Below, one piece after another: positions 24,816 through 33,713 of a DNA stretch of 64,000 bases. The notes under the pieces were generated by a model. The model ran no database searches. It was not told where the DNA came from and saw nothing but the letters and a program-made list of their open reading frames with translations. The translations under genes were made by a program, and so were the position numbers. Every line of letters begins with the position of its first letter. Positions within the stretch are counted from its first letter, which is position 1. Source of the stretch: Carnobacterium_B sp045617425 (GTDB lineage Bacteria; Bacillota; Bacilli; Lactobacillales; Carnobacteriaceae); contig NZ_JAZLIO010000003.1 in the NCBI RefSeq assembly GCF_045617425.1, positions 124,001-188,000 of the forward strand, in the 5' to 3' direction.

Positions 24816-25628
24816 TTAGGCTAATTTAAAGTAATTTTCTAAATAATGAGCCAAACCTTCTTCATTATTGGTTTTCTCTGTTACATCATTTGAAATATGT
24901 TTTAAAGTATCGATTCCATTTTTCATTACTACGCCATGACCTGCATATTGAATCATTTCATAGTCGTTGTCTTCATCACCAAAAGCAATAATATCTTTTT
25001 GTTTTATGCCATATACTTGAGCAATGCGTTCGACACCTAATGCTTTTTGTACACCTGCTGCTACGATTTCTAAGCAAGGTGTTTGTCCGCCCCAAGTTCT
25101 AATTTCGACTGAATCACCATAACGAGCAGAAATTTTTTCAATGATATAAGCTTGGTTTTCTTTATCTGTAAATACACAAACAGCGGTAGGATCTTCTTTT
25201 AAACTAGAAGAAGTTAGTTTTGAAGCACCATTTTTTCCTTCTGGAAAGAAATCGCTATAAGGAACGAAATAGTTATCAGCAAAAACAGTATCTCTGAGTT
25301 CGGCTGCAATTAAGTGGATATCTAACTCTTTTTTTAAATTCAGCATATCTAAGGCAATCTCACGATCTAATGTTTTATGGTATTGTGATTCCCAATTTAA
25401 CTGGTCTGGTAAATGACATAATGCCCCGTTAAAGTTAACCATGGGTGTTTCCATACCTAATTGAGTATAAAACTGTTTACTGTTTCTATAAGGTCTGCCT
25501 GTTACGATTGAAACAAGGTGACCCGCATTTCTTAAAGTTGTGAGAACTTTTTGTGTTCTTACTGAAATCTCTGAACGATTGTTCAATGTAGTGCCATCTA
25601 AATCAAGAGCAATTAATTTTTTATTCAT
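24816..25628 (-). CDS. Cof-type HAD-IIB phosphatase (YitU-like)
   Basis: A 270-residue HAD phosphatase with motif I LIALDLDGTTL, motif II VSIVTGRPY, a C2 cap, and motif IV IAFGDEDNDYEMIQYAG. In B. subtilis YitU has been reported to dephosphorylate a riboflavin pathway intermediate; whether that applies here is inference, and this window lacks the rib biosynthetic genes. The start is ATG 25628 because GGAGGATTTTG precedes it; the frame open to 25652 has no ribosome binding site. It is reversed between yitT and yitV, unlike the co-directional B. subtilis order. Confidence 0.85.
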   Translation of the reverse strand: MNKKLIALDLDGTTLNNRSEISVRTQKVLTTLRNAGHLVSIVTGRPYRNSKQFYTQLGMETPMVNFNGALCHLPDQLNWESQYHKTLDREIALDMLNLKKELDIHLIAAELRDTVFADNYFVPYSDFFPEGKNGASKLTSSSLKEDPTAVCVFTDKENQAYIIEKISARYGDSVEIRTWGGQTPCLEIVAAGVQKALGVERIAQVYGIKQKDIIAFGDEDNDYEMIQYAGHGVVMKNGIDTLKHISNDVTEKTNNEEGLAHYLENYFKLA

Positions 25629-25764
25629 CAAAATCCTCCGACTATTCTTCATTTGTCTTTATAAAAGCTTCTATGTTTCTTTTATGCTACACTTACTGCA
25701 TAGAACCTTTACGAATAGTGTACCACAAAGTCTATAAGAATAAATATAGAAAGAGGTTAGATAG

Positions 25765-26526
25765 ATGATAACGGTAAAACAGGAGAACGTGAATGGCATC
25801 CCTATATTAGAAGTTGTTTCAACAGAAAGTATAAATGAAACTTTACCAACTGTTGTTTTTTATCATGGATGGACAAATTTTAAAGAAAGCTCTTTAGTCC
25901 ATGGGTATGAAATCGCCAAAAAAGGATTTAGAGTATTAATTCCTGAAGCTTATTTACATGGAGAAAGAAGTCAAGGAGCACCAGTAAACGAAAGAAGTAT
26001 GGAATTTTGGGATGTTGTTCAACATAGTCTAGTGGAATTTCCATCCATCATCGACCATTATGTAAAAGCGGGATTAACAGATCCTAGTCGCATCGGTGTG
26101 TCTGGCCTTTCTATGGGCGGCGTAACAACTTCAGCTTTATTAACGCAATATCCTTGGATAAAAACAGCGGTTGTCTTGATGGGAAGTCCTGCACCGATTC
26201 CATTTTCTAAATGGTTATTGACATCTAAATGGCAACAAGGGGTCGAAATCGATTTTGAGTCAGAACAATTTGCTCCTGCTATCGAATCGTTAAAAGCTAT
26301 TTCACTCGATTTACAACCTGAAAAAATTGATGGTAAATTTGTTCATTTCTGGCATGATGAAGATGATGATTTAGTACCTTATCAACCCACTTTTGATTTT
26401 TATAAAAAAATAAAAGATCAAGATTATGGACAACATGTGAGTTTTACAACGACGGAAGGACATGGTCATCATGTCCCTTATATGATTTCGGTTGAAACAG
26501 CTGAATATTTCAATAAACATTTATAA
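25765..26526 (+). CDS. yitV: Alpha/beta hydrolase (YitV-like esterase)
   Basis: A 253-residue cytoplasmic alpha/beta hydrolase of the dienelactone hydrolase-like group. The oxyanion motif YHGWTNFKES (about 32) is followed by the nucleophile elbow GVSGLSMGG (Ser116), an acidic residue in WHDEDDDLVPYQ (about 195) and the catalytic His region EGHGHHVPY (about 232), so a complete triad can be proposed. No signal peptide. ATG follows AAAGAGGTTAG. The yitW-like gene comes 85 bases later. Substrate unknown. Confidence 0.85.
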   Translation: MITVKQENVNGIPILEVVSTESINETLPTVVFYHGWTNFKESSLVHGYEIAKKGFRVLIPEAYLHGERSQGAPVNERSMEFWDVVQHSLVEFPSIIDHYVKAGLTDPSRIGVSGLSMGGVTTSALLTQYPWIKTAVVLMGSPAPIPFSKWLLTSKWQQGVEIDFESEQFAPAIESLKAISLDLQPEKIDGKFVHFWHDEDDDLVPYQPTFDFYKKIKDQDYGQHVSFTTTEGHGHHVPYMISVETAEYFNKHL

Positions 26527-26611
26527 AAAAATCACAATCTCTCGTTAAAATGATTTACTTCACCTCTGATAAGAGGTAAAATAAAGTCAAAAATGAGAAG
26601 GTGGTTACCCA

Positions 26612-26941
26612 ATGGAACCAACTCGTGAAAATCAGATAGAAGAGCTTAAAGGACGCATAATGACAGCTTTAGAACAAGTTATCGATCCAGAACTGAACAT
26701 TGACATTGTCAATCTAGGGTTAGTTTACGCTATTGAACTAATGGATGAAAATCACTGTGTGATAAAGTTAACGTTAACGACAATGGGCTGTCCATTAGCA
26801 GATACCATAACTAATGATATTATGACAGCTATGCAATCGATCCCTGAAATTACTTCAACCGAAGTTAAGCTAGTCTGGTATCCTGCTTGGGATACTAGCA
26901 GAATGAGCCGTTATGCAAGAATTGCGTTAGGCGTTAGATAA
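26612..26941 (+). CDS. yitW: MIP18/PaaD family (DUF59) Fe-S assembly protein, YitW/SufT-like
   Basis: A 109-residue DUF59 protein. The family motif is clear: ALEQVIDPELNIDIVNLGLV (about 18-37) and the conserved cysteine in LTLTTMGCPLADTI (about 62). Homologues (SufT, MIP18) act in iron-sulfur cluster maturation. ATG follows AGAAGGTGG. Probably forms a unit with the yitV-like gene and ends at a strong hairpin. A direct role in Fe-S delivery is inferred from the family only; no suf genes are in the window. Confidence 0.88.
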   Translation: MEPTRENQIEELKGRIMTALEQVIDPELNIDIVNLGLVYAIELMDENHCVIKLTLTTMGCPLADTITNDIMTAMQSIPEITSTEVKLVWYPAWDTSRMSRYARIALGVR

Positions 26942-26943
26942 AG

Positions 26944-26982
26944 AAACGTTTACTCTACAAAAGTCAGAGTAAACGTTTTTAA
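26944..26982 (+). terminator. Intrinsic terminator after yitW
   Basis: AAACGTTTACTCT pairs perfectly with AGAGTAAACGTTT, then further T residues. Confidence 0.9.
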
Positions 26983-27053
26983 TTCTAGTAGCTGGAATTA
27001 AGTTCTATTCAAGTAAATCCAAAAAAATGAGTTTGAAAATTCAATTATTTTCG

Positions 27054-27070
27054 TTTGACCTTTACTGACT
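27054..27070 (-). promoter_or_regulatory. CtsR operator of clpB
   Basis: Read on the minus strand: AGTCAGT-AAA-GGTCAAA, matching the CtsR direct repeat RGTCAAA-NAN-GGTCAAA with one perfect and one 5/7 heptad. It overlaps the clpB -35 element, so CtsR would block RNA polymerase until heat stress. Confidence 0.8.
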
Positions 27071-27083
27071 AATTAAATATAAT
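27055..27083 (+). promoter_or_regulatory. Promoter of clpB
   Basis: TTGACC (27055-27060) and a perfect TATAAT (27078-27083) with a 17-base spacer; sigma-A type, overlapped by the CtsR operator. Confidence 0.85.
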
Positions 27084-27112
27084 ATGATTAGAAAAATTAA
27101 GGAGGGTTTCCA

Positions 27113-29725
27113 ATGGATATAGAAAAAATGACCACAACAATGCAGCAAACCCTTGGCGAAGCTCAAAGTATTGCTGTAACAAGAAAACATCAAGAGATTG
27201 ATCTTCTCCATTTATGGAAAGTATTTTTGACTCCTGAACATTTTGCACGTGGACTTTATCAATCTCTAGGAATCGATACAGATGATTTTGAATTTTTTGT
27301 AGACCAAGAATTAGACAACTACCCAACTGTTGAAGGTTCAAATGTGCAGTATGGACAAGGAATGAGCCAAAACCTATATCGTTTGCTAACAGAAGCAGAT
27401 ACCTTGAGGGCTGAATTTCAAGATGATTTCCTTTCAACTGAAATTGTTTTGTTAGCACTTATGAAATTAAAGAACCACAGTTTAACAAAGTATTTAACTA
27501 AAAATGGATTAACTGAAAAAGCATTAAAAGCTGAAATTGAAAAAATAAGAGGAGGAGATCGCGTGACCTCACAAAATCAAGAAGAAACCTATCAAGCACT
27601 TGAAAAATATGGAACCGATCTAGTTAAAGCGGTAAGAAGTGGAGATCAAGACCCAGTCATTGGAAGAGATGATGAAATTCGTGATGTGATTCGTATTTTA
27701 TCTCGTAAAACAAAGAATAACCCTGTACTGATTGGAGAACCTGGTGTTGGTAAAACAGCCATAGTAGAAGGGTTGGCACAACGAATCGTTCGAAAAGATG
27801 TTCCTGAAAACTTAAAAGGAAAAACTATTTTTTCATTAGATATGGGTGCATTAATCGCAGGGGCTAAATACCGTGGTGAATTTGAAGAACGGTTAAAAGC
27901 AGTCTTAAAAGAAGTGAAAAAAAGTGAAGGGCAAATTATCTTATTTATTGATGAGATCCACACTATTGTAGGTGCCGGTAAAACAGAAGGCAGCATGGAT
28001 GCAGGAAATCTATTGAAGCCTATGTTAGCTCGTGGCGAATTGCACTGTATTGGCGCAACCACACTAGATGAATACAGGAAATACATGGAAACGGATAAAG
28101 CGCTTGAAAGACGCTTCCAGAAAGTGCTCGTTGATGAGCCAACGGTAGAAGAGACCATCAGTATTTTAAGGGGATTAAAAGAACGATTTGAGATTCACCA
28201 TAGTGTAAATATCCATGACAATGCTTTAGTTGCTGCTGCAACGTTATCAAACCGTTACATTACGGACCGTTTTTTACCGGATAAAGCCATTGATTTAATA
28301 GATGAAGCTTGTGCAACAATTCGAGTGGAGATGAATTCACGACCTACTGAATTGGATCAAGTTTCGCGTCGTTTGATGCAGCTGGAAATCGAAGAAGCAG
28401 CGTTGAAAAAAGAGAAAGATGATGCTAGCATCCGAAGATTAGATATCATTCAAGAAGAATTATCTAATCTTCGTGAAGAAGCCAATCAGTTGAAAATGAA
28501 ATGGGAAACTGAAAAAGAAGAAGTCGCTAAATTGCGTAATAAACGTGCTGAAATTGAAAAAGCGCGTCATGAGTTAGAAGAAGCTGAAAGTAACTATGAC
28601 CTAGAACGTGCCGCTGTTTTAAGACATGGGCAAATTCCTGCTTTAGAAAAAGAATTGAAAAATCTGGAAGAGGAACAATTAGCTGCCCAAGGCAATTCAA
28701 CCAGGCTTGTGCAAGAATCGGTAACGGATGAAGAAATTGCTGTCGTTATTGGTCGGATGACGGGTATTCCTGTTAGTAGATTAGTTAAGGGAGAACGTGA
28801 AAAATTGATGCACTTAGATACGTCATTAAGTGAACGCGTTATCGGTCAAGATGAAGCGGTACAAAGTGTATCAGATGCTGTTATCCGGGCTCGAGCTGGC
28901 ATACAAGATCCTAATCGTCCACTAGGTTCATTCCTGTTTCTAGGACCTACTGGTGTAGGGAAAACCGAATTAGCTAAAGCTTTAGCCGAAAACTTATTTG
29001 ACTCGCAAGATCATATGGTGCGGATCGATATGAGCGAATATATGGAAAAACATACTGTTTCAAGATTAGTAGGAGCGCCTCCTGGTTATGTTGGATATGA
29101 TGAAGGAGGACAATTGACCGAAGCGGTAAGAAGAAGTCCATATACTATTGTTTTATTAGATGAAATTGAAAAAGCACATCCGGATGTATTTAATATTTTA
29201 TTACAAGTATTGGATGATGGACGCCTAACCGATTCTAAAGGCAGAATGGTCGATTTTAAAAACACCGTTTTAATCATGACAAGTAACATTGGTTCTGATC
29301 TATTGTTGGAAGGGACGGATGAAAAAGGACAAATAAAAGAAGCGACGAAAGAACATGTGATGTCCTTGTTAAAAACGTCCTTTAAACCAGAATTTTTAAA
29401 TCGAATCGACGATACGATTTTGTTTGCCCCACTTAGCATACAAGTTGTGAAGAAGATTGTTCTCAAATTAGTACGCAATTTGTCAGAACGTTTAGCAGAA
29501 CAAGATATTGAGCTGACTATTTCAGATGAGGCACAAATATGGATAGCAGAAAAAGCTTACGATCCTATGTATGGTGCGAGACCGTTGAAGAGATTTATTA
29601 CTAAAGAAGTGGAAACACCTTTAGCTAAAGGAATCATTTCTGGAGAAATCCCACCAAAATCTAAAGTAACGATTACCTTAAAAGAGGATCAATTATCTTA
29701 TGAGACAACAATTTTAAATGATTAA
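27113..29725 (+). CDS. clpB: ATP-dependent disaggregase ClpB
   Basis: Hexameric AAA+ chaperone that, with DnaK, rescues aggregated proteins after heat stress. The 870-residue protein has the N-terminal Clp domain (1-145), NBD1 with GEPGVGKTA (about 209), the coiled-coil M domain (about 400-525), and NBD2 with GPTGVGKTE (about 611) and the arginine-finger region. ATG 27113 follows AAGGAGGG. A second, in-frame GTG at 27563 (codon 151) has its own AGGAGGA, matching where E. coli ClpB makes its N-truncated form. Regulated by CtsR on the evidence of the operator; no CIRCE element seen. Single-gene unit. Confidence 0.96.
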   Translation: MDIEKMTTTMQQTLGEAQSIAVTRKHQEIDLLHLWKVFLTPEHFARGLYQSLGIDTDDFEFFVDQELDNYPTVEGSNVQYGQGMSQNLYRLLTEADTLRAEFQDDFLSTEIVLLALMKLKNHSLTKYLTKNGLTEKALKAEIEKIRGGDRVTSQNQEETYQALEKYGTDLVKAVRSGDQDPVIGRDDEIRDVIRILSRKTKNNPVLIGEPGVGKTAIVEGLAQRIVRKDVPENLKGKTIFSLDMGALIAGAKYRGEFEERLKAVLKEVKKSEGQIILFIDEIHTIVGAGKTEGSMDAGNLLKPMLARGELHCIGATTLDEYRKYMETDKALERRFQKVLVDEPTVEETISILRGLKERFEIHHSVNIHDNALVAAATLSNRYITDRFLPDKAIDLIDEACATIRVEMNSRPTELDQVSRRLMQLEIEEAALKKEKDDASIRRLDIIQEELSNLREEANQLKMKWETEKEEVAKLRNKRAEIEKARHELEEAESNYDLERAAVLRHGQIPALEKELKNLEEEQLAAQGNSTRLVQESVTDEEIAVVIGRMTGIPVSRLVKGEREKLMHLDTSLSERVIGQDEAVQSVSDAVIRARAGIQDPNRPLGSFLFLGPTGVGKTELAKALAENLFDSQDHMVRIDMSEYMEKHTVSRLVGAPPGYVGYDEGGQLTEAVRRSPYTIVLLDEIEKAHPDVFNILLQVLDDGRLTDSKGRMVDFKNTVLIMTSNIGSDLLLEGTDEKGQIKEATKEHVMSLLKTSFKPEFLNRIDDTILFAPLSIQVVKKIVLKLVRNLSERLAEQDIELTISDEAQIWIAEKAYDPMYGARPLKRFITKEVETPLAKGIISGEIPPKSKVTITLKEDQLSYETTILND
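27550..27565 (+). promoter_or_regulatory. Internal ribosome binding site and GTG start within clpB
   Basis: AGGAGGA (27550-27556) precedes GTG 27563, in frame with clpB (codon 151), 7 bases after GGAGG. Initiation here would yield ClpB lacking its N-terminal domain, about 720 residues. Confidence 0.6.
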
Positions 29726-29727
29726 AC

Positions 29728-29760
29728 AAAAAAAGACATTCATTAGAATGTCTTTTTTTG
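29728..29760 (+). terminator. Intrinsic terminator after clpB
   Basis: AAAAGACATTC/GAATGTCTTTT stem with ATTA loop and T tract; A-rich left flank lets it serve the minus-strand yjzD-like gene too. Confidence 0.9.
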
Positions 29761-29771
29761 TTTATAAGAGC

Positions 29772-29960
29772 TTATTTAGCTGCATGTCCGTGTTTTTGAT
29801 CAGGAAAAGACTTGGCAATTAAAATAACCATAACGCCAATAAATAAGCCAATAGCAGATGCTGTAACAAAGTCATACGAACCGCTTGATAATGAGCTGCC
29901 AATGTAATTTACCGCTTGTCCTATAAGGAATCCCCAAAATAATGTTACTAAATATTTCAT
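29772..29960 (-). CDS. Small membrane protein, YjzD-like (DUF2929)
   Basis: A 62-residue protein with two hydrophobic helices (about residues 3-22 and 31-50) and a short His/Lys-rich cytoplasmic tail. The pattern MKYLVTLFWGFLIGQAVNYI matches the DUF2929 family of Bacillales and Lactobacillales, of which B. subtilis YjzD is a member. The minus-strand ATG follows GAGAGGTTAT. Function unknown. It is convergent with clpB. Confidence 0.75.
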   Translation of the reverse strand: MKYLVTLFWGFLIGQAVNYIGSSLSSGSYDFVTASAIGLFIGVMVILIAKSFPDQKHGHAAK

Positions 29961-30096
29961 GATATAACCTCTCTTCTTTTACTCGTTCATTTTAGCACTT
30001 TCAAAAACTTTGTAAAGCAAAAGTAAGTAGAAATTTTATTGATCATAGGTTGCTTTAAAATAATGCAGAAAAAATAAAAAGTTCTTTTTAGAAGGT

Positions 30097-30126
30097 TTGC
30101 GTATCCGAATCTTAGAAGGGTATAAT
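30097..30126 (+). promoter_or_regulatory. Promoter of dnaE
   Basis: TTGCGT (30097-30102) and TATAAT (30121-30126) with an 18-base spacer. The -10 overlaps the ATG at 30125, arguing that this ATG lies at or before the transcript start and is not the real dnaE start. Confidence 0.55.
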
Positions 30127-30157
30127 GGATAGTAATGAGTTAGAATGGGGTGACAAA

Positions 30158-33100
30158 ATGTCATTTGTACAATTGCAAGTTATTAGTTCATATAGTTTAT
30201 TACAAAGTACAACTTCAATTGAAGAATTAGTGGTCAAAGCAAAAGAAAGAGGTTATCAAGCGATTGCCTTAACAGACCACAATGTCTTATATGGAATGGT
30301 TGACTTTTATAAAATGTGCAAAAAACATCAGATCAAACCCATTTTAGGGTTAACGTTAGATATTGGTGGCACTGTAAATAACGAAGAGACATATTCACTT
30401 ATTCTATTAGCTAAAAATGCTAGAGGATATGAAAGTTTAATGGCTCTTTCAAGTGAAAAAATGTTATTAGCTGAAAATGAACGTCTTACAATTAAACAAA
30501 TAAGTCAATACAGTCAAAATTTAATCGCAGTCACACCTGGGGAAAAGGGAGAAGTAGAATCTCTTTTACTTCAAGATGAAAAAAAATCAGCAGCAACAGT
30601 TGTTAAAGAATGGCAAACTGTTTTTCCTGAGCAGCAATTTTATCTTGGCATACAGCTGCATCAAAAACTAAAGAAAATTAAAGATGCAATAGATGAACTA
30701 GCAAATAAAACGGGCACTTTAACAGTTGCATTGCAAGATATTCGGTATATTGATGCAGCTGACGACTTTAGTACTACAGTATTAAGAGCAATCAATAAGG
30801 GAGAGACTCTCTCTCCTCAACAAGCGACTGAAGAAGGCGAGTATTATTTGCCTGAAAGCAATCAGGTAGAACAGTTATTTATAGATAATGACTTAGAAAA
30901 AGCTGCTCAACGGACCAATGAGATAGCTGAAATGATTGATGCGGATATATCCTTACATCAACAATTATTGCCAAAATTCCCTTTACCTAAAGACACAATG
31001 ACAACGGAGTTTTTAAAAGAACAATGCCTAAAAGGGTTAACATTGAGAGTACCTCAATCAGATGAACGATACACAAAGAGATTAAATTATGAATTAGCCG
31101 TTATTCAAAAAATGGGGTTTGAAGATTACTTTTTAATTGTTTGGGATGTCATGGCGTATGCTCACAAAGTTAAAATCGTTACAGGTGCTGGTAGAGGTTC
31201 AGCAGCTGGCTCTTTGGTGGCGTATTTACTGGAAATCACAGACGTTGATCCAATTGAGTATAATTTATTATTTGAACGATTTTTGAATGAAGAACGGTAT
31301 ACAATGCCGGATATCGATTTGGATTTCCCTGATAATCGTCGCGAAGAAATTTTACTTTATGTAAAAAGTAAGTATGGTCAAAATCATGTTGCTCAGATAG
31401 CCACTTTTGGAACCTTAGCAGCTAAGATGGCTCTAAAAGATGTAGCACGAGTATTTGGGTTAAGTCCTTCAGAAGCAAATGTTTGGTCAAAGGCTATTCC
31501 CAAAATATTGGGCATCACTTTAGAAAAAGCCTATAAAGAATCAGTAATGCTCAGAAAATTAGTTGAAGAAAATGATAAAAATAAGTTGCTATTTAAAACA
31601 GCCAAAAGAATTGAAGGTTTGCCTCGTCATATATCGACACATGCAGCCGGAATCGTTATCAGTGATAATCCATTAACTCAGTATGTACCTTTGCAAAAAG
31701 GTGGAGGAGAGATTCTATTAACACAATACCCGATGGGAAATGTAGAAGAAATCGGGTTATTGAAAATGGACTTTTTAGGGTTGAAAAATTTAACGATTAT
31801 TGACAACACGTTAAAATTGGTTCAAAGGGAAACAGGCAAACGCTTGGATCTTTTGACTATTCCAATGCAAGACCAAGAGACTCTTCAATTATTCCGTCAA
31901 GCAGATATGGTGGGAATTTTTCAATTTGAATCTACTGGAATAAAAAATGTTCTTCGTAGATTAGAGCCTTCTTCAATCGAAGATATCGCAGCCGTAAATG
32001 CTTTGTATCGTCCAGGTCCAATGGAACAAATCGATACCTTTATTAAAAGGAAAAAAGGTATCCTTCCTATAGAATATCCTCATGAAAGCTTGTCAGAAAT
32101 TTTAGCGGTCACTTATGGTGTAATGGTTTATCAAGAACAAGTCATGCAGGTGGCTGCTAAAATGGGTGGATATACTTTAGGTCAAGCAGATATTTTAAGA
32201 CGAGCGATCGGGAAAAAACAAAAATCAATTATTGATAAAGAGAGACACCATTTCATTTCTGGTGCAAAACAATTAGGATACACTAAAGAAGTAGCCATGC
32301 AAGTTTATGATTACATCGAACGATTTGCGAATTATGGGTTTAACCGTTCCCATGCAGTAGCGTACTCTTTCATTGCTTATCAGATGGCCTATTTAAAAGC
32401 GCACTACCCGAATGCTTTTTTTGTGGCGCTATTAAATTCAGCTCTAAACAGTTCTGCTAAAATGAAAGAGTATATTATTGAAGCAAAGAAAAGAAAAATA
32501 AAAGTTATCCCACCTAATATCAATACGAGTTTCAGCGGATTTACATTAACTGAAAATGATATTTTATTTGGTTTCAATTCAATCAAAGGGCTAAGAAGAG
32601 ATATGATTGTCGAAATAATCCAAAATCGGAAAAATAATGGAAGATATTTAGATTTGATTGATTTTCTAAAAAGATTGGATAAAAAATGGTTGAAGCCAGA
32701 ATACATTAAACCTTTAATTTACGCTGGAGCATTCGATCAATTTGATTACTCTAGAGGTGCTCTTTTAGCATCTGTTGATGGAATTGTTCAAAGTATAAAA
32801 ATGAGCGGAAATAATATTGGTTTGTTTGAATTATTAAAACCTAAATATGAATTTGCCCCAGATCTAACGCTGGAAGAAAAACTTGAAACAGAAGAACAAT
32901 ACTTAGGCACCTATTTGTCAGGTCATCCAACAGAAAAGTATGATCAGCTGAGGCAATGGAAACAAGTTGAGTATATAAGCGAGTTGACTGTTGGAAAAAC
33001 AAGTAGAATTATCGGGATGATAAAAAATGTGCATAAAATCCGCACGAAAAAAGGCGAATCTATGGCTTTCGTAACGATTAGTGACACTTCTGGAGATTGC

Positions 33101-33496
33101 TCGCTCACACTCTTCCCAACAAAATATCGTCAATTTATTGATGTTCTTAATAACGGAACTATTTTATACGTTTCCGGGAAAGTCGATTCAAAACGTGAAG
33201 ATACACCTCAAATGATCGTCAGTCAAATAGAAGATGTTAATAGCGTAATGGACAATTATACCACTAAGAAATGCTTTATACGGATTCAAACTTTGCAGAA
33301 TACTAACGATACGTTAGAACAAATGAAAAAAATGATGATGAAGGCAAAAGGCAATATACCGGTCGTTCTCTATTATGTACAAACAAACAAAAAAATTGTT
33401 TTAGCAGAAGAGAATTGGATCCAGGACACACCAGAATTAATGGAACAATTAGAAGAACTGCTTGGGAAAGAAAATGTTGTGATCAAAAATAGTTAA
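30158..33496 (+). CDS. dnaE: DNA polymerase III alpha subunit DnaE
   Basis: Replicative polymerase of family C; in Firmicutes DnaE extends primers, mainly on the lagging strand, while PolC does bulk synthesis. The 1112-residue protein has a PHP domain (about 1-210), a palm with GAGRGSAAGSL (about 346) and catalytic PDIDLDFPD (about 383), helix-hairpin-helix and a C-terminal OB-fold (about 950-1020). ATG 30158 is chosen over 30125 because GGGGTG lies 6 bases before it, a promoter -10 covers 30125, and MSFVQLQV is the family N-terminus. The PHP metal ligands appear lost: VQLQVISSYS has Gln and Ile where HLxVHS is expected. Monocistronic. Confidence 0.95.
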   Translation: MSFVQLQVISSYSLLQSTTSIEELVVKAKERGYQAIALTDHNVLYGMVDFYKMCKKHQIKPILGLTLDIGGTVNNEETYSLILLAKNARGYESLMALSSEKMLLAENERLTIKQISQYSQNLIAVTPGEKGEVESLLLQDEKKSAATVVKEWQTVFPEQQFYLGIQLHQKLKKIKDAIDELANKTGTLTVALQDIRYIDAADDFSTTVLRAINKGETLSPQQATEEGEYYLPESNQVEQLFIDNDLEKAAQRTNEIAEMIDADISLHQQLLPKFPLPKDTMTTEFLKEQCLKGLTLRVPQSDERYTKRLNYELAVIQKMGFEDYFLIVWDVMAYAHKVKIVTGAGRGSAAGSLVAYLLEITDVDPIEYNLLFERFLNEERYTMPDIDLDFPDNRREEILLYVKSKYGQNHVAQIATFGTLAAKMALKDVARVFGLSPSEANVWSKAIPKILGITLEKAYKESVMLRKLVEENDKNKLLFKTAKRIEGLPRHISTHAAGIVISDNPLTQYVPLQKGGGEILLTQYPMGNVEEIGLLKMDFLGLKNLTIIDNTLKLVQRETGKRLDLLTIPMQDQETLQLFRQADMVGIFQFESTGIKNVLRRLEPSSIEDIAAVNALYRPGPMEQIDTFIKRKKGILPIEYPHESLSEILAVTYGVMVYQEQVMQVAAKMGGYTLGQADILRRAIGKKQKSIIDKERHHFISGAKQLGYTKEVAMQVYDYIERFANYGFNRSHAVAYSFIAYQMAYLKAHYPNAFFVALLNSALNSSAKMKEYIIEAKKRKIKVIPPNINTSFSGFTLTENDILFGFNSIKGLRRDMIVEIIQNRKNNGRYLDLIDFLKRLDKKWLKPEYIKPLIYAGAFDQFDYSRGALLASVDGIVQSIKMSGNNIGLFELLKPKYEFAPDLTLEEKLETEEQYLGTYLSGHPTEKYDQLRQWKQVEYISELTVGKTSRIIGMIKNVHKIRTKKGESMAFVTISDTSGDCSLTLFPTKYRQFIDVLNNGTILYVSGKVDSKREDTPQMIVSQIEDVNSVMDNYTTKKCFIRIQTLQNTNDTLEQMKKMMMKAKGNIPVVLYYVQTNKKIVLAEENWIQDTPELMEQLEELLGKENVVIKNS

Positions 33497-33552
33497 ATAT
33501 AAGTATTTTTTTAATAAAAACTGATTTTTAAAAAGACAAGCCGTTATAAAAA

Positions 33553-33561
33553 TGGTAGAAT
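33553..33561 (+). promoter_or_regulatory. Upstream candidate promoter of pfkA-pyk
   Basis: TGGTAGAAT extended -10 with AAGACA 17 bases upstream as a weak -35 (33533-33538). Confidence 0.4.
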
Positions 33562-33586
33562 AGCAGTTGAGCTTATGTTTGTAAGT

Positions 33587-33614
33587 TTGAACCAAGAATG
33601 ATTTGTGCTAGAAT
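33587..33614 (+). promoter_or_regulatory. Main candidate promoter of pfkA-pyk
   Basis: TTGAAC (33587-33592) and TAGAAT (33609-33614), spacer 16, with TGC directly before the -10 (extended). Leader of about 95 bases to pfkA. Confidence 0.6.
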
Positions 33615-33713
33615 ATATAAGTGTAATGAGTAAAAAGATTTTTTAAATGATACTAGTTACGAGTTGTTTAGAAGACCTGTTTACTTTAATCTATTTTATG
33701 AGGTGAAGTCAGT

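Noticed and set aside
27646..28158. Reverse-strand 170-codon frame inside clpB
   Set aside because: Antisense to the NBD1 region of clpB with no start signals.
30125..30157. ATG 30125 as the dnaE start
   Set aside because: The ATG is part of a TATAAT promoter element; GGGGTG and family alignment support ATG 30158.
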